This document shows positions 1 to 4,929 of a stretch of DNA of 6,083 nt, in pieces (position 1 is the stretch's first letter; every line of letters starts with the position of its first letter). Position numbers and translations under genes: made by a program. Source of the stretch: Ghiorsea sp. (GTDB lineage: Bacteria > Pseudomonadota > Zetaproteobacteria > Mariprofundales > Mariprofundaceae); assembly GCA_027053695.1 (NCBI GenBank), contig JALUHL010000003.1, positions 1-6,083 of the forward strand. Direction: 5' to 3'. The notes under the pieces are model-generated. The model searched no databases. It saw only the letters and a program-made list of their open reading frames with translations, and was not told where the DNA came from.

Positions 1-17
1 TATGATGTGTCTTATCT

Positions 18-398
18 ATGGAAATGAATAATCAACAGCCCCCATTAAGCCCAAGGCTCAGCATTTATCGCTGGCGGTTGACCATGTTTGCCAGCATCGC
101 GCATAGAGCAAGCGGCATATTCCTCGTATTCGTTATACCTGCCGCATTATGGCTATTGCTTGCCATGGCGCATGGCTCAATTTCTTATATGTATGGTTTA
201 GCTTGGCTGCAAAGTGCCACAGGCACGGTTGTATTGTGGCTGACTTGCGTTGCCCTATTTTATCATTTCAGCAACGGCATTCGCTTTCTTCTGCTTGATA
301 TAGGCAAAACCGATTCCCGAGAAGCCATGAAATTATCGGCAAAAATCGTGGTATTCACCACCATACTTTTCGCTTTGATTTTGGCAGTAAAAATATGA
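18..398 (+). CDS. sdhC: Succinate dehydrogenase cytochrome b556 subunit (SdhC)
   Basis: Membrane anchor of complex II in the inner membrane; with SdhD it binds heme b and the quinone that accepts electrons from SdhB. The 126 residues hold the family N-terminal signature SPRLSIY...TMFASIAHRASG, in which Ser26 and Arg30 match the quinone-site Ser27 and Arg31 of E. coli SdhC. The second signature is HFSNGIRFLLLDIG, with His83 as the expected heme ligand. Three membrane helices are visible, at about 31-51, 66-91 and 108-125. Length is close to the usual 125-130. An in-frame stop at 3-5 means the gene begins inside the window. ATG at 18 or ATG at 24 are the only starts, and neither has a clear Shine-Dalgarno sequence. 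The stop overlaps sdhD by four bases (ATGA), implying coupled translation. The promoter lies outside the window. Confidence 0.95.
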   Translation: MEMNNQQPPLSPRLSIYRWRLTMFASIAHRASGIFLVFVIPAALWLLLAMAHGSISYMYGLAWLQSATGTVVLWLTCVALFYHFSNGIRFLLLDIGKTDSREAMKLSAKIVVFTTILFALILAVKI

Positions 399-787
399 GA
401 AACAAAGACTTAGGCACAGCAGGCACAGGCTTCCACGATTGGTATTGGCAGCGTATCAGCGCAGTCTTTTTACTACTGACGATACCTGTGCTTATGGGTT
501 TATTGCTGCTCACTTACAATGGCAATATCAGTTTCCACAGTTTAAACACATGGCTTACCCACCCCATCAGCAAAACCTTGAGCAATCTCTTTTTATTCGC
601 CTTGCTCACCCATATGTGGACAGGTTTAAAAGTAATTATCGAAGATTATGTGCACACCACAGCCGCGCGCGCAGTGGTCTTGAATATCCTGCTTGCATTG
701 CTTGTAGGTTTCGCCATGTATATGAGTTATTTTATCTGGGCTGAAGTGAGCTACACATTCAACTGCATCCCCTGCGGAGGGAAATAA
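395..787 (+). CDS. sdhD: Succinate dehydrogenase hydrophobic membrane anchor (SdhD)
   Basis: Second membrane subunit of complex II, paired with SdhC around heme b and the quinone site. The 130 residues contain HMWTGLKVIIEDYV, the equivalent of the E. coli segment HAWIGMWQVLTDYV. His73 is the expected second heme ligand, and Asp84-Tyr85 match the quinone-site Asp-Tyr pair. Three helices lie at about 21-40, 61-83 and 92-115. The start overlaps the sdhC stop (ATGA) and the stop overlaps the sdhA start by one base (TAATG). The protein is about 15 residues longer than E. coli SdhD (115). The extra tail ends in CIPCGGK, a CxxC pair (Cys124, Cys127) expected on the periplasmic side if topology follows E. 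coli. The last codons (gga ggg aaa) double as the ribosome-binding site of sdhA. Confidence 0.93.
   Translation: MRNKDLGTAGTGFHDWYWQRISAVFLLLTIPVLMGLLLLTYNGNISFHSLNTWLTHPISKTLSNLFLFALLTHMWTGLKVIIEDYVHTTAARAVVLNILLALLVGFAMYMSYFIWAEVSYTFNCIPCGGK
776..781 (+). promoter_or_regulatory. Ribosome-binding site of sdhA, inside the sdhD coding end
   Basis: GGAGGG lies 5 bases before the sdhA ATG at 787 and is read in sdhD as the C-terminal Gly-Gly. It is the strongest Shine-Dalgarno sequence in the sdh operon, and it settles the sdhA start. Confidence 0.8.
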
Positions 788-2583
788 TGGCATATTTATC
801 CACGGACAAGGTTGAACATCATCATCACGATGTGGTGATTATCGGTGCGGGTGGCGCAGGTATGCGCTGTGCGTTGCAGTTGGCAGAAGCGGGTTATCGG
901 GTAGCAGTGGTATCTAAAGTCTTACCCACACGCTCGCATACCGTTGCCGCACAAGGTGGCATGAATGCGGCATTGGGCAATCTTGATTCAGACCATTGGC
1001 ATTGGCATATGTATGACACGGTCAAAGGCTCGGATTATTTGGGCGACCAAGATGCCATTGAATATATGTGCCGCGCTGCGCCGCAGTTGGTTAAAGAACT
1101 AGAGCATCAGGGTGTGCCCTTCTCGCGCAATGATGATGGCAAGATTTACCAACGTGCCTTTGGTGGGCAATCCCGTGAATTTGGTGAAGGTGGTCAAGCC
1201 AAGCGTACTTGTGCCGCCGCAGACCGCACAGGTCATGCGATTTTGCACACCATGTATCAGCAAAATATCAAAGCAGGCACGCATTTTTACGAAGAGTTTT
1301 TTGCGCTCAACCTGATTATGGAAGATGGCGGCTGTCATGGCGTGATGGCATGGGATATTGGCAAAGGTGAATACCACTTATTTCAAGCCAAAGCTGTGAT
1401 TCTTGCAACGGGTGGCGCTGGTCGCATCTTTAAAACCACAACCAACGCGCATATCTGCACAGGTGATGGCGGTGCATTATGTTTGGATGCGGGGCTGCCC
1501 ATTGAAGATATGGAGTTCTTCCAATTTCACCCCACAGGCATTGCTCATGTTGGCCCTTTGATTTCTGAAGCGGTTCGTGGTGAAGGTGGTTATTTGTTGA
1601 ACAGCGAAGGTGAACGCTTTATGGAGCGTTATGCACCTACAGCTAAGGATTTAGCAAGCCGTGATGTGGTAAGCCGAGCTATTGCTTTGGAAATCCGCGC
1701 AGGCAAAGGCTGCGGCACCAACAAAGATTATGCGCTATTAAAGCTAGACCATTTGGGCGAAGAAACGATTTTGAAAAAGCTGCCCAACATCCATGAGTTG
1801 GCATTAAGGTTTGCAGGCGTGGATTGCACCAAAGAACCCATCCCTGTGCAGCCCACAGCCCACTATACCATGGGTGGCATCCCCACCAATCGGCATACAG
1901 AAGTTGTGATTAATCATGAAGGCAGTGATGGTGAAGAAAAAGTACCTGGGTTATTCGCCATTGGCGAAGCTGCTTGCACATCGGTACACGGTGCCAACCG
2001 CTTGGGTGGCAATTCATTATTAGAAATCGTGGTGTTTGGCAGGGCTTGTGGATTAAAAGTCATGAAATGGTTAAGCGAGCATCGTTATCACAAAACCATT
2101 GACCCTGATGCATGGCATGCAGGTGTAAACCGAGTAGAGCGTTGGCTTGCTAAAGATAATAAGGGTGGCGAAAAGGTCGGTGATGTGCGAGCGAATATGC
2201 AAGATATTATGCAAAGCCATTTCAGCGTCTATCGCACCGAAGATGTGATGCAAGAAGGCGTGACCGCCATTGAAAGCCTTAAAGAGGCTATTCATCAAGC
2301 ATCGATTGATGATAAACACCGTATCTTTAATACAGAACTGGTTGAAGCCCTAGAGCTAGAAAACTTGATGAGCCTAGCCAGAGCCACGGCTGCATGTGCA
2401 GCCAATCGCAAAGAATCGCGAGGTGCACATGCTCGCGATGATTATCCAGAGCGCGATGATAAGCAATGGATGAAACACTCTCTAGCAACCGTGCAAGGTG
2501 ATACTGTAGAAGTGAGTTATAAACCAGTGCGAAGTACGCCAATGACGGTGGAATCTTTTCCACCTAAAAAAAGAGTTTACTAA
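787..2583 (+). CDS. sdhA: Succinate dehydrogenase flavoprotein subunit (SdhA)
   Basis: Catalytic subunit of complex II; oxidises succinate to fumarate on covalently bound FAD at the cytoplasmic face and passes electrons to SdhB. The 598 residues (E. coli 588) begin with the dinucleotide-binding motif GAGGAG (20-25). His51 in RSHTVAAQGG is the expected covalent FAD attachment residue. Substrate-site residues are in place: His248 in FHPTGI, Glu261, the general-acid Arg292 in SRDVVSRA, His359 in HYTMGGIPTN and Arg405 in GANRLGGNSLLE. Ser260 stands where E. coli has Thr254, a conservative change. The C-terminal domain has the usual LENLMSLARATAACAANR and ESRGAHARDDYPERDD blocks. A natural run of four histidines (11-14) precedes the Rossmann motif. 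The gene is intact and follows sdhD with a one-base overlap. Confidence 0.98.
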   Translation: MAYLSTDKVEHHHHDVVIIGAGGAGMRCALQLAEAGYRVAVVSKVLPTRSHTVAAQGGMNAALGNLDSDHWHWHMYDTVKGSDYLGDQDAIEYMCRAAPQLVKELEHQGVPFSRNDDGKIYQRAFGGQSREFGEGGQAKRTCAAADRTGHAILHTMYQQNIKAGTHFYEEFFALNLIMEDGGCHGVMAWDIGKGEYHLFQAKAVILATGGAGRIFKTTTNAHICTGDGGALCLDAGLPIEDMEFFQFHPTGIAHVGPLISEAVRGEGGYLLNSEGERFMERYAPTAKDLASRDVVSRAIALEIRAGKGCGTNKDYALLKLDHLGEETILKKLPNIHELALRFAGVDCTKEPIPVQPTAHYTMGGIPTNRHTEVVINHEGSDGEEKVPGLFAIGEAACTSVHGANRLGGNSLLEIVVFGRACGLKVMKWLSEHRYHKTIDPDAWHAGVNRVERWLAKDNKGGEKVGDVRANMQDIMQSHFSVYRTEDVMQEGVTAIESLKEAIHQASIDDKHRIFNTELVEALELENLMSLARATAACAANRKESRGAHARDDYPERDDKQWMKHSLATVQGDTVEVSYKPVRSTPMTVESFPPKKRVY

Positions 2584-2604
2584 GTTGTTTACTAGGCAGC
2601 CATT

Positions 2605-2631
2605 CGTCATTCCCGTGCAAATGGGAATCCA
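2605..2631 (+). repeat. Palindromic repeat unit between sdhA and sdhB
   Basis: This 27-bp unit has an 8-bp stem, 2609-2616 with 2621-2628 (ATTCCCGT / ATGGGAAT, one G-T wobble), around a GCAA loop. It is flanked by CGTC and CCA. It differs from the unit at 3679-3705 at only two positions. The core fits ATTCCC-N8-GGGAAT, the pattern I recall for the Neisseria dRS3 repeat; similar palindromes are widespread in proteobacteria. It fills the middle of the 84-bp gap inside the operon. No T-tract follows, so it is not a classical terminator. Confidence 0.85.
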
Positions 2632-2667
2632 TAAATATGCAAATTTTCTTGGTGCGGGGTTATAAGC

Positions 2668-3378
2668 ATGAATAAAACCGTTAAGCTAGAAATCTATAGG
2701 TTCAACCCTGAAACCGATGAAAAGCCTTATATGCAAAGCTTTGAAGTACCCATTGAAAAGCCCGGCATGAAGCTTTTGGATGCGCTAAATTATATTAAAT
2801 GGAATCTTGATGGTTCGCTCACCTATCGCCGCTCATGCGGTGAAGGCGTATGTGGCTCGGATGGCATGAATATCAATGGCGTGAATGGGCTTGGTTGCAT
2901 TACCCCAATTGAAGGCTTGAAGCAGCCTATCAAAGTGCGCCCATTGCCCAATATGCCTGTCACCCGTGATTTGGTGGTAGATATGAAGCATTTCTTCGAC
3001 CAATACAAACAAATCAAGCCTTGGTTGCAGTCCAACACGCCACGACCAGAGCATGAGCGCCTACAAAGCCCCGCAGAACGCGCCGAACTGGACGGAAGCT
3101 ACGAATGTGTGCTTTGCGGCTGTTGCACGACCTCCTGCCCCTCTTGGTGGTGGAATGGTGATCGATTCTTAGGCCCTGCTGCTCTCTTGCAAGCCAATCG
3201 CTGGCTTAAAGATTCGCGTGATGATGCCGCTGGCGAGCGTTTGGATATGTTAGAAGATTCATTCAAGCTATATCGCTGCCATCAAATCATGAATTGTATG
3301 GAAGCCTGCCCCAAAGATTTGAACCCCACCAAAGCGATTAACGATATCAAACGCGCTTTGGTCAAACGTAAGGTATAA
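2668..3378 (+). CDS. sdhB: Succinate dehydrogenase iron-sulfur subunit (SdhB)
   Basis: Electron-transfer subunit of complex II, relaying electrons from FAD in SdhA to quinone in SdhC/D through three clusters. The 236 residues (E. coli 238) carry the [2Fe-2S] ligands Cys57, Cys62, Asp65 and Cys77 in SCGEGVCGSDG...GLGC; the Asp ligand is the same as in E. coli. They also carry Cys147, Cys150, Cys153 and Cys214 for [4Fe-4S], and Cys157, Cys204 and Cys210 for [3Fe-4S] (CVLCGCCTTSCPS and CHQIMNCMEACP). Trp162, in a triple-Trp run, matches the quinone-site Trp164 of E. coli, and His205 follows the cluster cysteine. Unlike the tightly coupled upstream genes, sdhB starts 84 bp after sdhA, behind a hairpin repeat. 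Its ribosome site is modest (GGGG at 2656-2659). Confidence 0.98.
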   Translation: MNKTVKLEIYRFNPETDEKPYMQSFEVPIEKPGMKLLDALNYIKWNLDGSLTYRRSCGEGVCGSDGMNINGVNGLGCITPIEGLKQPIKVRPLPNMPVTRDLVVDMKHFFDQYKQIKPWLQSNTPRPEHERLQSPAERAELDGSYECVLCGCCTTSCPSWWWNGDRFLGPAALLQANRWLKDSRDDAAGERLDMLEDSFKLYRCHQIMNCMEACPKDLNPTKAINDIKRALVKRKV

Positions 3379-3384
3379 CGGAAC

Positions 3385-3663
3385 ATGGCAGAACAAGAAC
3401 CCAACGCAGAATTATGTATGACATTCCCTTGCGCATTCCCGCTAAAAGTGATGGGCACGAACAACGACACCTTTGAAAATGAGATTGTGATGATAGTGCG
3501 CAAGCATATACCTAGCCTTGGTGAAGATGCTGTATCATCCAAACCCAGCAAAACAGGCAAGTATTTAGCCATCACCATCAATTTCACGGCAAGCAGCAAA
3601 GAAGAATTGGATAATCTTTATCGCGAGATTCATGCTCATCCTGATGTGAAGATGACGCTTTGA
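3385..3663 (+). CDS. UPF0250 (DUF493) family protein, YbeD-like
   Basis: A 92-residue soluble protein resembling E. coli YbeD (87 residues). The N-terminal FPCAFPLKVMG matches FPTPFTYKVMG, and a central KPSKTGKYLAITINFTA matches KPSSKGNYHSVSITINAT. A final LYREIHAHPDVKMTL matches LYEELGKIDIVRMVL. The family has a small ferredoxin-like alpha/beta fold similar to ACT regulatory domains; its biochemical role is not established. Homology supports ATG 3385, since a start at the internal ATG (3418) would remove the conserved Glu-Leu before the FP motif. It begins 6 bp after the sdhB stop, with a weak GGAA as ribosome site, and is probably transcribed with sdhCDAB. In many proteobacteria this slot holds the flavinylation factor gene sdhE. 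This protein lacks SdhE's RGxxE motif and is not SdhE. Confidence 0.88.
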   Translation: MAEQEPNAELCMTFPCAFPLKVMGTNNDTFENEIVMIVRKHIPSLGEDAVSSKPSKTGKYLAITINFTASSKEELDNLYREIHAHPDVKMTL

Positions 3664-3678
3664 TGATTTTTACTGCTA

Positions 3679-3750
3679 CGTCATTCCCGTGCAGACGGGA
3701 ATCCACCAACACTGATAGCTTAATGGATACCCACCTTCGTGGGTATGACG
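3679..3750 (+). repeat. Compound inverted palindromic repeat (two facing hairpin units)
   Basis: Two 27-bp units face each other across an 18-bp spacer, left 3679-3705 and right 3724-3750. The outer ends are CGTCAT and ATGACG, and 20 of 27 positions match when one unit is inverted. Each forms its own 8-bp perfect stem: ATTCCCGT/ACGGGAAT with a GCAG loop (3683-3702), and ATACCCAC/GTGGGTAT with a CTTC loop (3727-3746). Six of the seven differences between the units fall as three compensated base pairs, so structure has been kept while sequence changed. The layout is REP- or MITE-like. It lies between the UPF0250 stop and the DsbA-like gene, and its right end reaches that gene's candidate GTG and ATG starts. 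It may act as an mRNA end or stabiliser for the sdh transcript, but it has no T-tract. Confidence 0.85.
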
Positions 3751-4383
3751 GTCATTGATAGCTTGAAAACACTTTATTATGTGCACGACCCCATGTGTTC
3801 GTGGTGTTGGGCATTTCGCCCCACGCTGACCAAGCTTTTAGCAGACCTTCCACCACATATTGAAGTGCAATATCTCGTAGGCGGACTTGCTCCTGATAGC
3901 GATGAGCCTATGGATGAAACCACGCAAGCCATGATTCAAAAACATTGGCATACCATCACCAAAAAAGTACCCACCACCAAGTTCAACTTTGATTTCTGGG
4001 CAAACAACATACCCCGCCGCTCGACTTACCCTGCGTGCCGCGCTGTGCTTGCTGCTAAAGCTCAAGCCCAAGGTGCGAATAAAGAGAACAAAGAAGATGC
4101 GATGATACTCGCCATTCAGCAGGCATATTATCTGCATGCTCAGAATCCATCCGATGATGACACACTTATCCACTGCGCTAAGTCCATAGGCTTAGATACA
4201 GCCCAATTTCAACAAGACCTACATGCAGAGCATACCCAACAGCAGCTTCAACAGGATATACAGCAAGCTCAAAGCATGGGTGTATATAGCTTTCCTAGCC
4301 TTGTCTTAGAAGAGAATGGACAATTCAAACCCATTGCCATTGATTACAATCGTGCAGACAACATGTTACAGCAGCTTAACTAA
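3739..4383 (+). CDS. DsbA-family thiol-disulfide oxidoreductase, cytoplasmic (COG3531-like)
   Basis: A thioredoxin-fold protein of up to 214 residues. The strand LYYVHDPMCSWCWAF carries a CxxC active site (Cys20-Ser-Trp-Cys23). A helical insertion follows, and the C-terminal half holds SFPSLVL, whose Pro186 fits the cis-proline that faces the active site. DPMCSWCW is typical of the predicted disulfide isomerase group COG3531, related to FrnE and 2-hydroxychromene-2-carboxylate isomerases. There is no signal peptide, so it should act in the cytoplasm on disulfides or glutathione-type substrates; the true substrate is unknown. The start is uncertain. GTG 3739 and ATG 3745 lie in the right arm of a hairpin repeat without a Shine-Dalgarno sequence. 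TTG 3763 would give MKTLYYVHDPMCSWCW, the N-terminus expected for the family. Confidence 0.85.
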   Translation: MGMTVIDSLKTLYYVHDPMCSWCWAFRPTLTKLLADLPPHIEVQYLVGGLAPDSDEPMDETTQAMIQKHWHTITKKVPTTKFNFDFWANNIPRRSTYPACRAVLAAKAQAQGANKENKEDAMILAIQQAYYLHAQNPSDDDTLIHCAKSIGLDTAQFQQDLHAEHTQQQLQQDIQQAQSMGVYSFPSLVLEENGQFKPIAIDYNRADNMLQQLN

Positions 4384-4389
4384 CTTCAT

Positions 4390-4418
4390 TTGACGTATAA
4401 GACGCTTTCATATTCAAT
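4390..4418 (+). promoter_or_regulatory. Candidate sigma-70 promoter for the leader ORF and 98-residue gene
   Basis: TTGACG (4390-4395, five of six consensus) and TTCAAT (4413-4418, four of six) are 17 bp apart. They start 7 bp after the DsbA-like stop codon. Transcription would begin near 4425, about 40 bases before the leader ATG. This rests on consensus matching only. Confidence 0.35.
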
Positions 4419-4427
4419 ACATCCAAA

Positions 4428-4451
4428 TATACGTGCGCAAAGACGTGTATA
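4428..4451 (+). repeat. Imperfect inverted repeat upstream of leader ORF
   Basis: TATACGTG (4428-4435) can pair with CGTGTATA (4444-4451) in RNA: eight pairs, two of them G-U, with an 8-base loop. The left arm is also a perfect 7-bp complement of ACGTATA at 4393-4399, and matches ACGTAT at 4481-4486 for six bases. Alternative pairings are therefore possible. The right arm ends at the first base of the ribosome site AGGAGGGG. Confidence 0.4.
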
Positions 4452-4458
4452 GGAGGGG
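4451..4458 (+). promoter_or_regulatory. Strong Shine-Dalgarno of the 14-codon leader ORF
   Basis: AGGAGGGG lies 6 bases before ATG 4465, ideal spacing. It is among the strongest ribosome-binding sites in the window, yet the only ORF it serves is 14 codons long. Its last three bases fall in the 5' arm of the 4456-4491 stem, so folding could mask part of the site. Confidence 0.6.
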
Positions 4459-4491
4459 TAATACATGGAAAATACAGTGTACGTATTACCC
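4456..4491 (+). promoter_or_regulatory. Stem-loop spanning the start of the leader ORF
   Basis: GGGTAATAC (4456-4464) and GTATTACCC (4483-4491) form a perfect 9-bp inverted repeat around an 18-base loop that contains the leader start codon. In RNA it could hide part of the Shine-Dalgarno sequence. In DNA it could be a repressor operator just downstream of the candidate promoter. The sequence does not decide between these. No T-run follows, so it is not an intrinsic terminator. Confidence 0.55.
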
Positions 4492-4509
4492 AGTGTTATA
4501 ACTAAATGA
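4465..4509 (+). CDS. Putative 14-residue leader peptide, coupled to the next gene
   Basis: ATG 4465 begins a short reading frame, MENTVYVLPSVITK. It has the near-perfect ribosome site AGGAGGGG six bases upstream, and it ends at TGA 4507-4509. That stop overlaps the ATG (4506-4508) of the 98-residue membrane protein gene as ATGA. The larger gene has no Shine-Dalgarno sequence before its ATG. Ribosomes finishing the leader would therefore be the natural source of initiation downstream. The peptide shows no run of a single amino acid like the classical amino-acid attenuators, and it is not a family I recognise. The alternative is a chance short ORF or a decayed N-terminus of an older gene. Expression is inferred from the site, spacing and overlap. 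Confidence 0.5.
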   Translation: MENTVYVLPSVITK

Positions 4510-4802
4510 ATCAAGACTGGGGAAGCAAAGAACCTTTGAAAAATAAGGATCATACAACGACTGATGAGCATACTAGTGGAGCCATCAGAATCATCAGTAC
4601 ACTTTTTTGGTGCTTTATCTATGTTAGTTTTTTCTGGTACTTCGATTACAGAACTGAGATTGAAAAATTAATTGGATTTACAACGTTGGCTCTCGGTGTC
4701 GCTGGTGTGTTTACTCCAGTAAAAGCTATAGGTAAAAAGTATTGGCTGGGTATTATCATAGCCTTTTACATTGGAGGTTTTGTGTTCTTGGCTATTGTGT
4801 AG
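4506..4802 (+). CDS. Small three-helix membrane protein, function unknown
   Basis: I do not recognise this 98-residue protein. It has a polar N-terminus (1-25, rich in Lys, Asp, Thr and His) and three predicted membrane helices at about 29-46, 54-70 and 79-98. Short charged turns lie between them (DYRTEIEK and KAIGKK). The last helix runs to the C-terminus (AIV). No catalytic motif is seen, though Cys36 lies in the first helix. It starts in an ATGA overlap with the 14-codon leader ORF and has no ribosome site of its own, so it is probably translated by coupling. Base composition is AT-richer than the sdh genes. A helper membrane protein or a prophage- or cassette-type accessory protein are both possible, but nothing in the sequence decides. 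Confidence 0.65.
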   Translation: MNQDWGSKEPLKNKDHTTTDEHTSGAIRIISTLFWCFIYVSFFWYFDYRTEIEKLIGFTTLALGVAGVFTPVKAIGKKYWLGIIIAFYIGGFVFLAIV

Positions 4803-4917
4803 CTAGGAACAGTCCATGCTTTCCTCTAAATATGTAACTCCTTTTTATCTCAATTTATCAGCATAACATTGACAACATTATGTTTTCATTAGCAATATAC
4901 CCTATATTTCATTCAAG
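4803..4917 (+). other. Intergenic region upstream of the 192-residue gene
   Basis: This AT-rich gap holds a perfect -35 hexamer TTGACA (4869-4874), but no good -10 box at 16-18 bp; CAATAT at 18 bp is weak. TATATT (4903-4908) is a good -10-like hexamer without a matching -35. The -35 lies within a short inverted repeat, CATAA (4862-4866) and TTATG (4878-4882). A weak 5-bp stem (AGGAA 4805-4809, TTCCT 4821-4825) follows the preceding gene, with a T-run about 15 bases later. A promoter is likely here but cannot be placed with certainty. Confidence 0.35.
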
Positions 4918-4922
4918 GTGAT
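4916..4922 (+). promoter_or_regulatory. Ribosome-binding site that decides the start of the 192-residue gene
   Basis: AGGTGAT, complementary to the 16S 3' end, lies 7 bases before ATG 4930. It contains the upstream GTG (4918) that would otherwise be the longest start. Spacing therefore favours ATG 4930 over GTG 4918. Confidence 0.65.
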
Positions 4923-4929
4923 AAAGATA

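Noticed and set aside
439..744. 101-codon + strand ORF overlapping sdhD
   Set aside because: It is a shifted-frame reading of sdhD, which has clear family motifs. Its translation resembles no protein family.
817..828. His-tag-like codon run (four His) at the SdhA N-terminus suggesting a vector-derived sequence
   Set aside because: Only four histidines, in natural genomic context with no cloning or linker sequence; ordinary coding sequence.
1099..1377. Minus-strand and shifted ORFs inside sdhA (also 1112-1315, 2071-2319, 2327-2563)
   Set aside because: They lie wholly within sdhA, with no ribosome site or recognisable domain; shadows of the coding frame.
2823..3599. Minus-strand ORFs across sdhB and the UPF0250 gene
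   Set aside because: Antisense to strongly supported genes, with no domain or initiation signal.
3679..3750. Intrinsic terminator for the sdh operon at the compound repeat
   Set aside because: The stems are not followed by a T-run. The element is one of a dispersed repeat family, so a termination role is only a possibility.
3838..4173. 111-codon minus-strand ORF within the DsbA-like gene
   Set aside because: The sense frame has the CSWC site and cis-Pro motif; the antisense frame has nothing recognisable.
4492..4510. Integron attC-like core near GTTATAAC (4495-4502) before the 98-residue gene
   Set aside because: It does not fit the GTTRRRY core, and no matching RYYYAAC partner with L-box pairing was found.
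4386..4571. 61-codon minus-strand ORF over the leader region
   Set aside because: No ribosome site or domain; its span is explained better by the leader ORF and gene start on the + strand.
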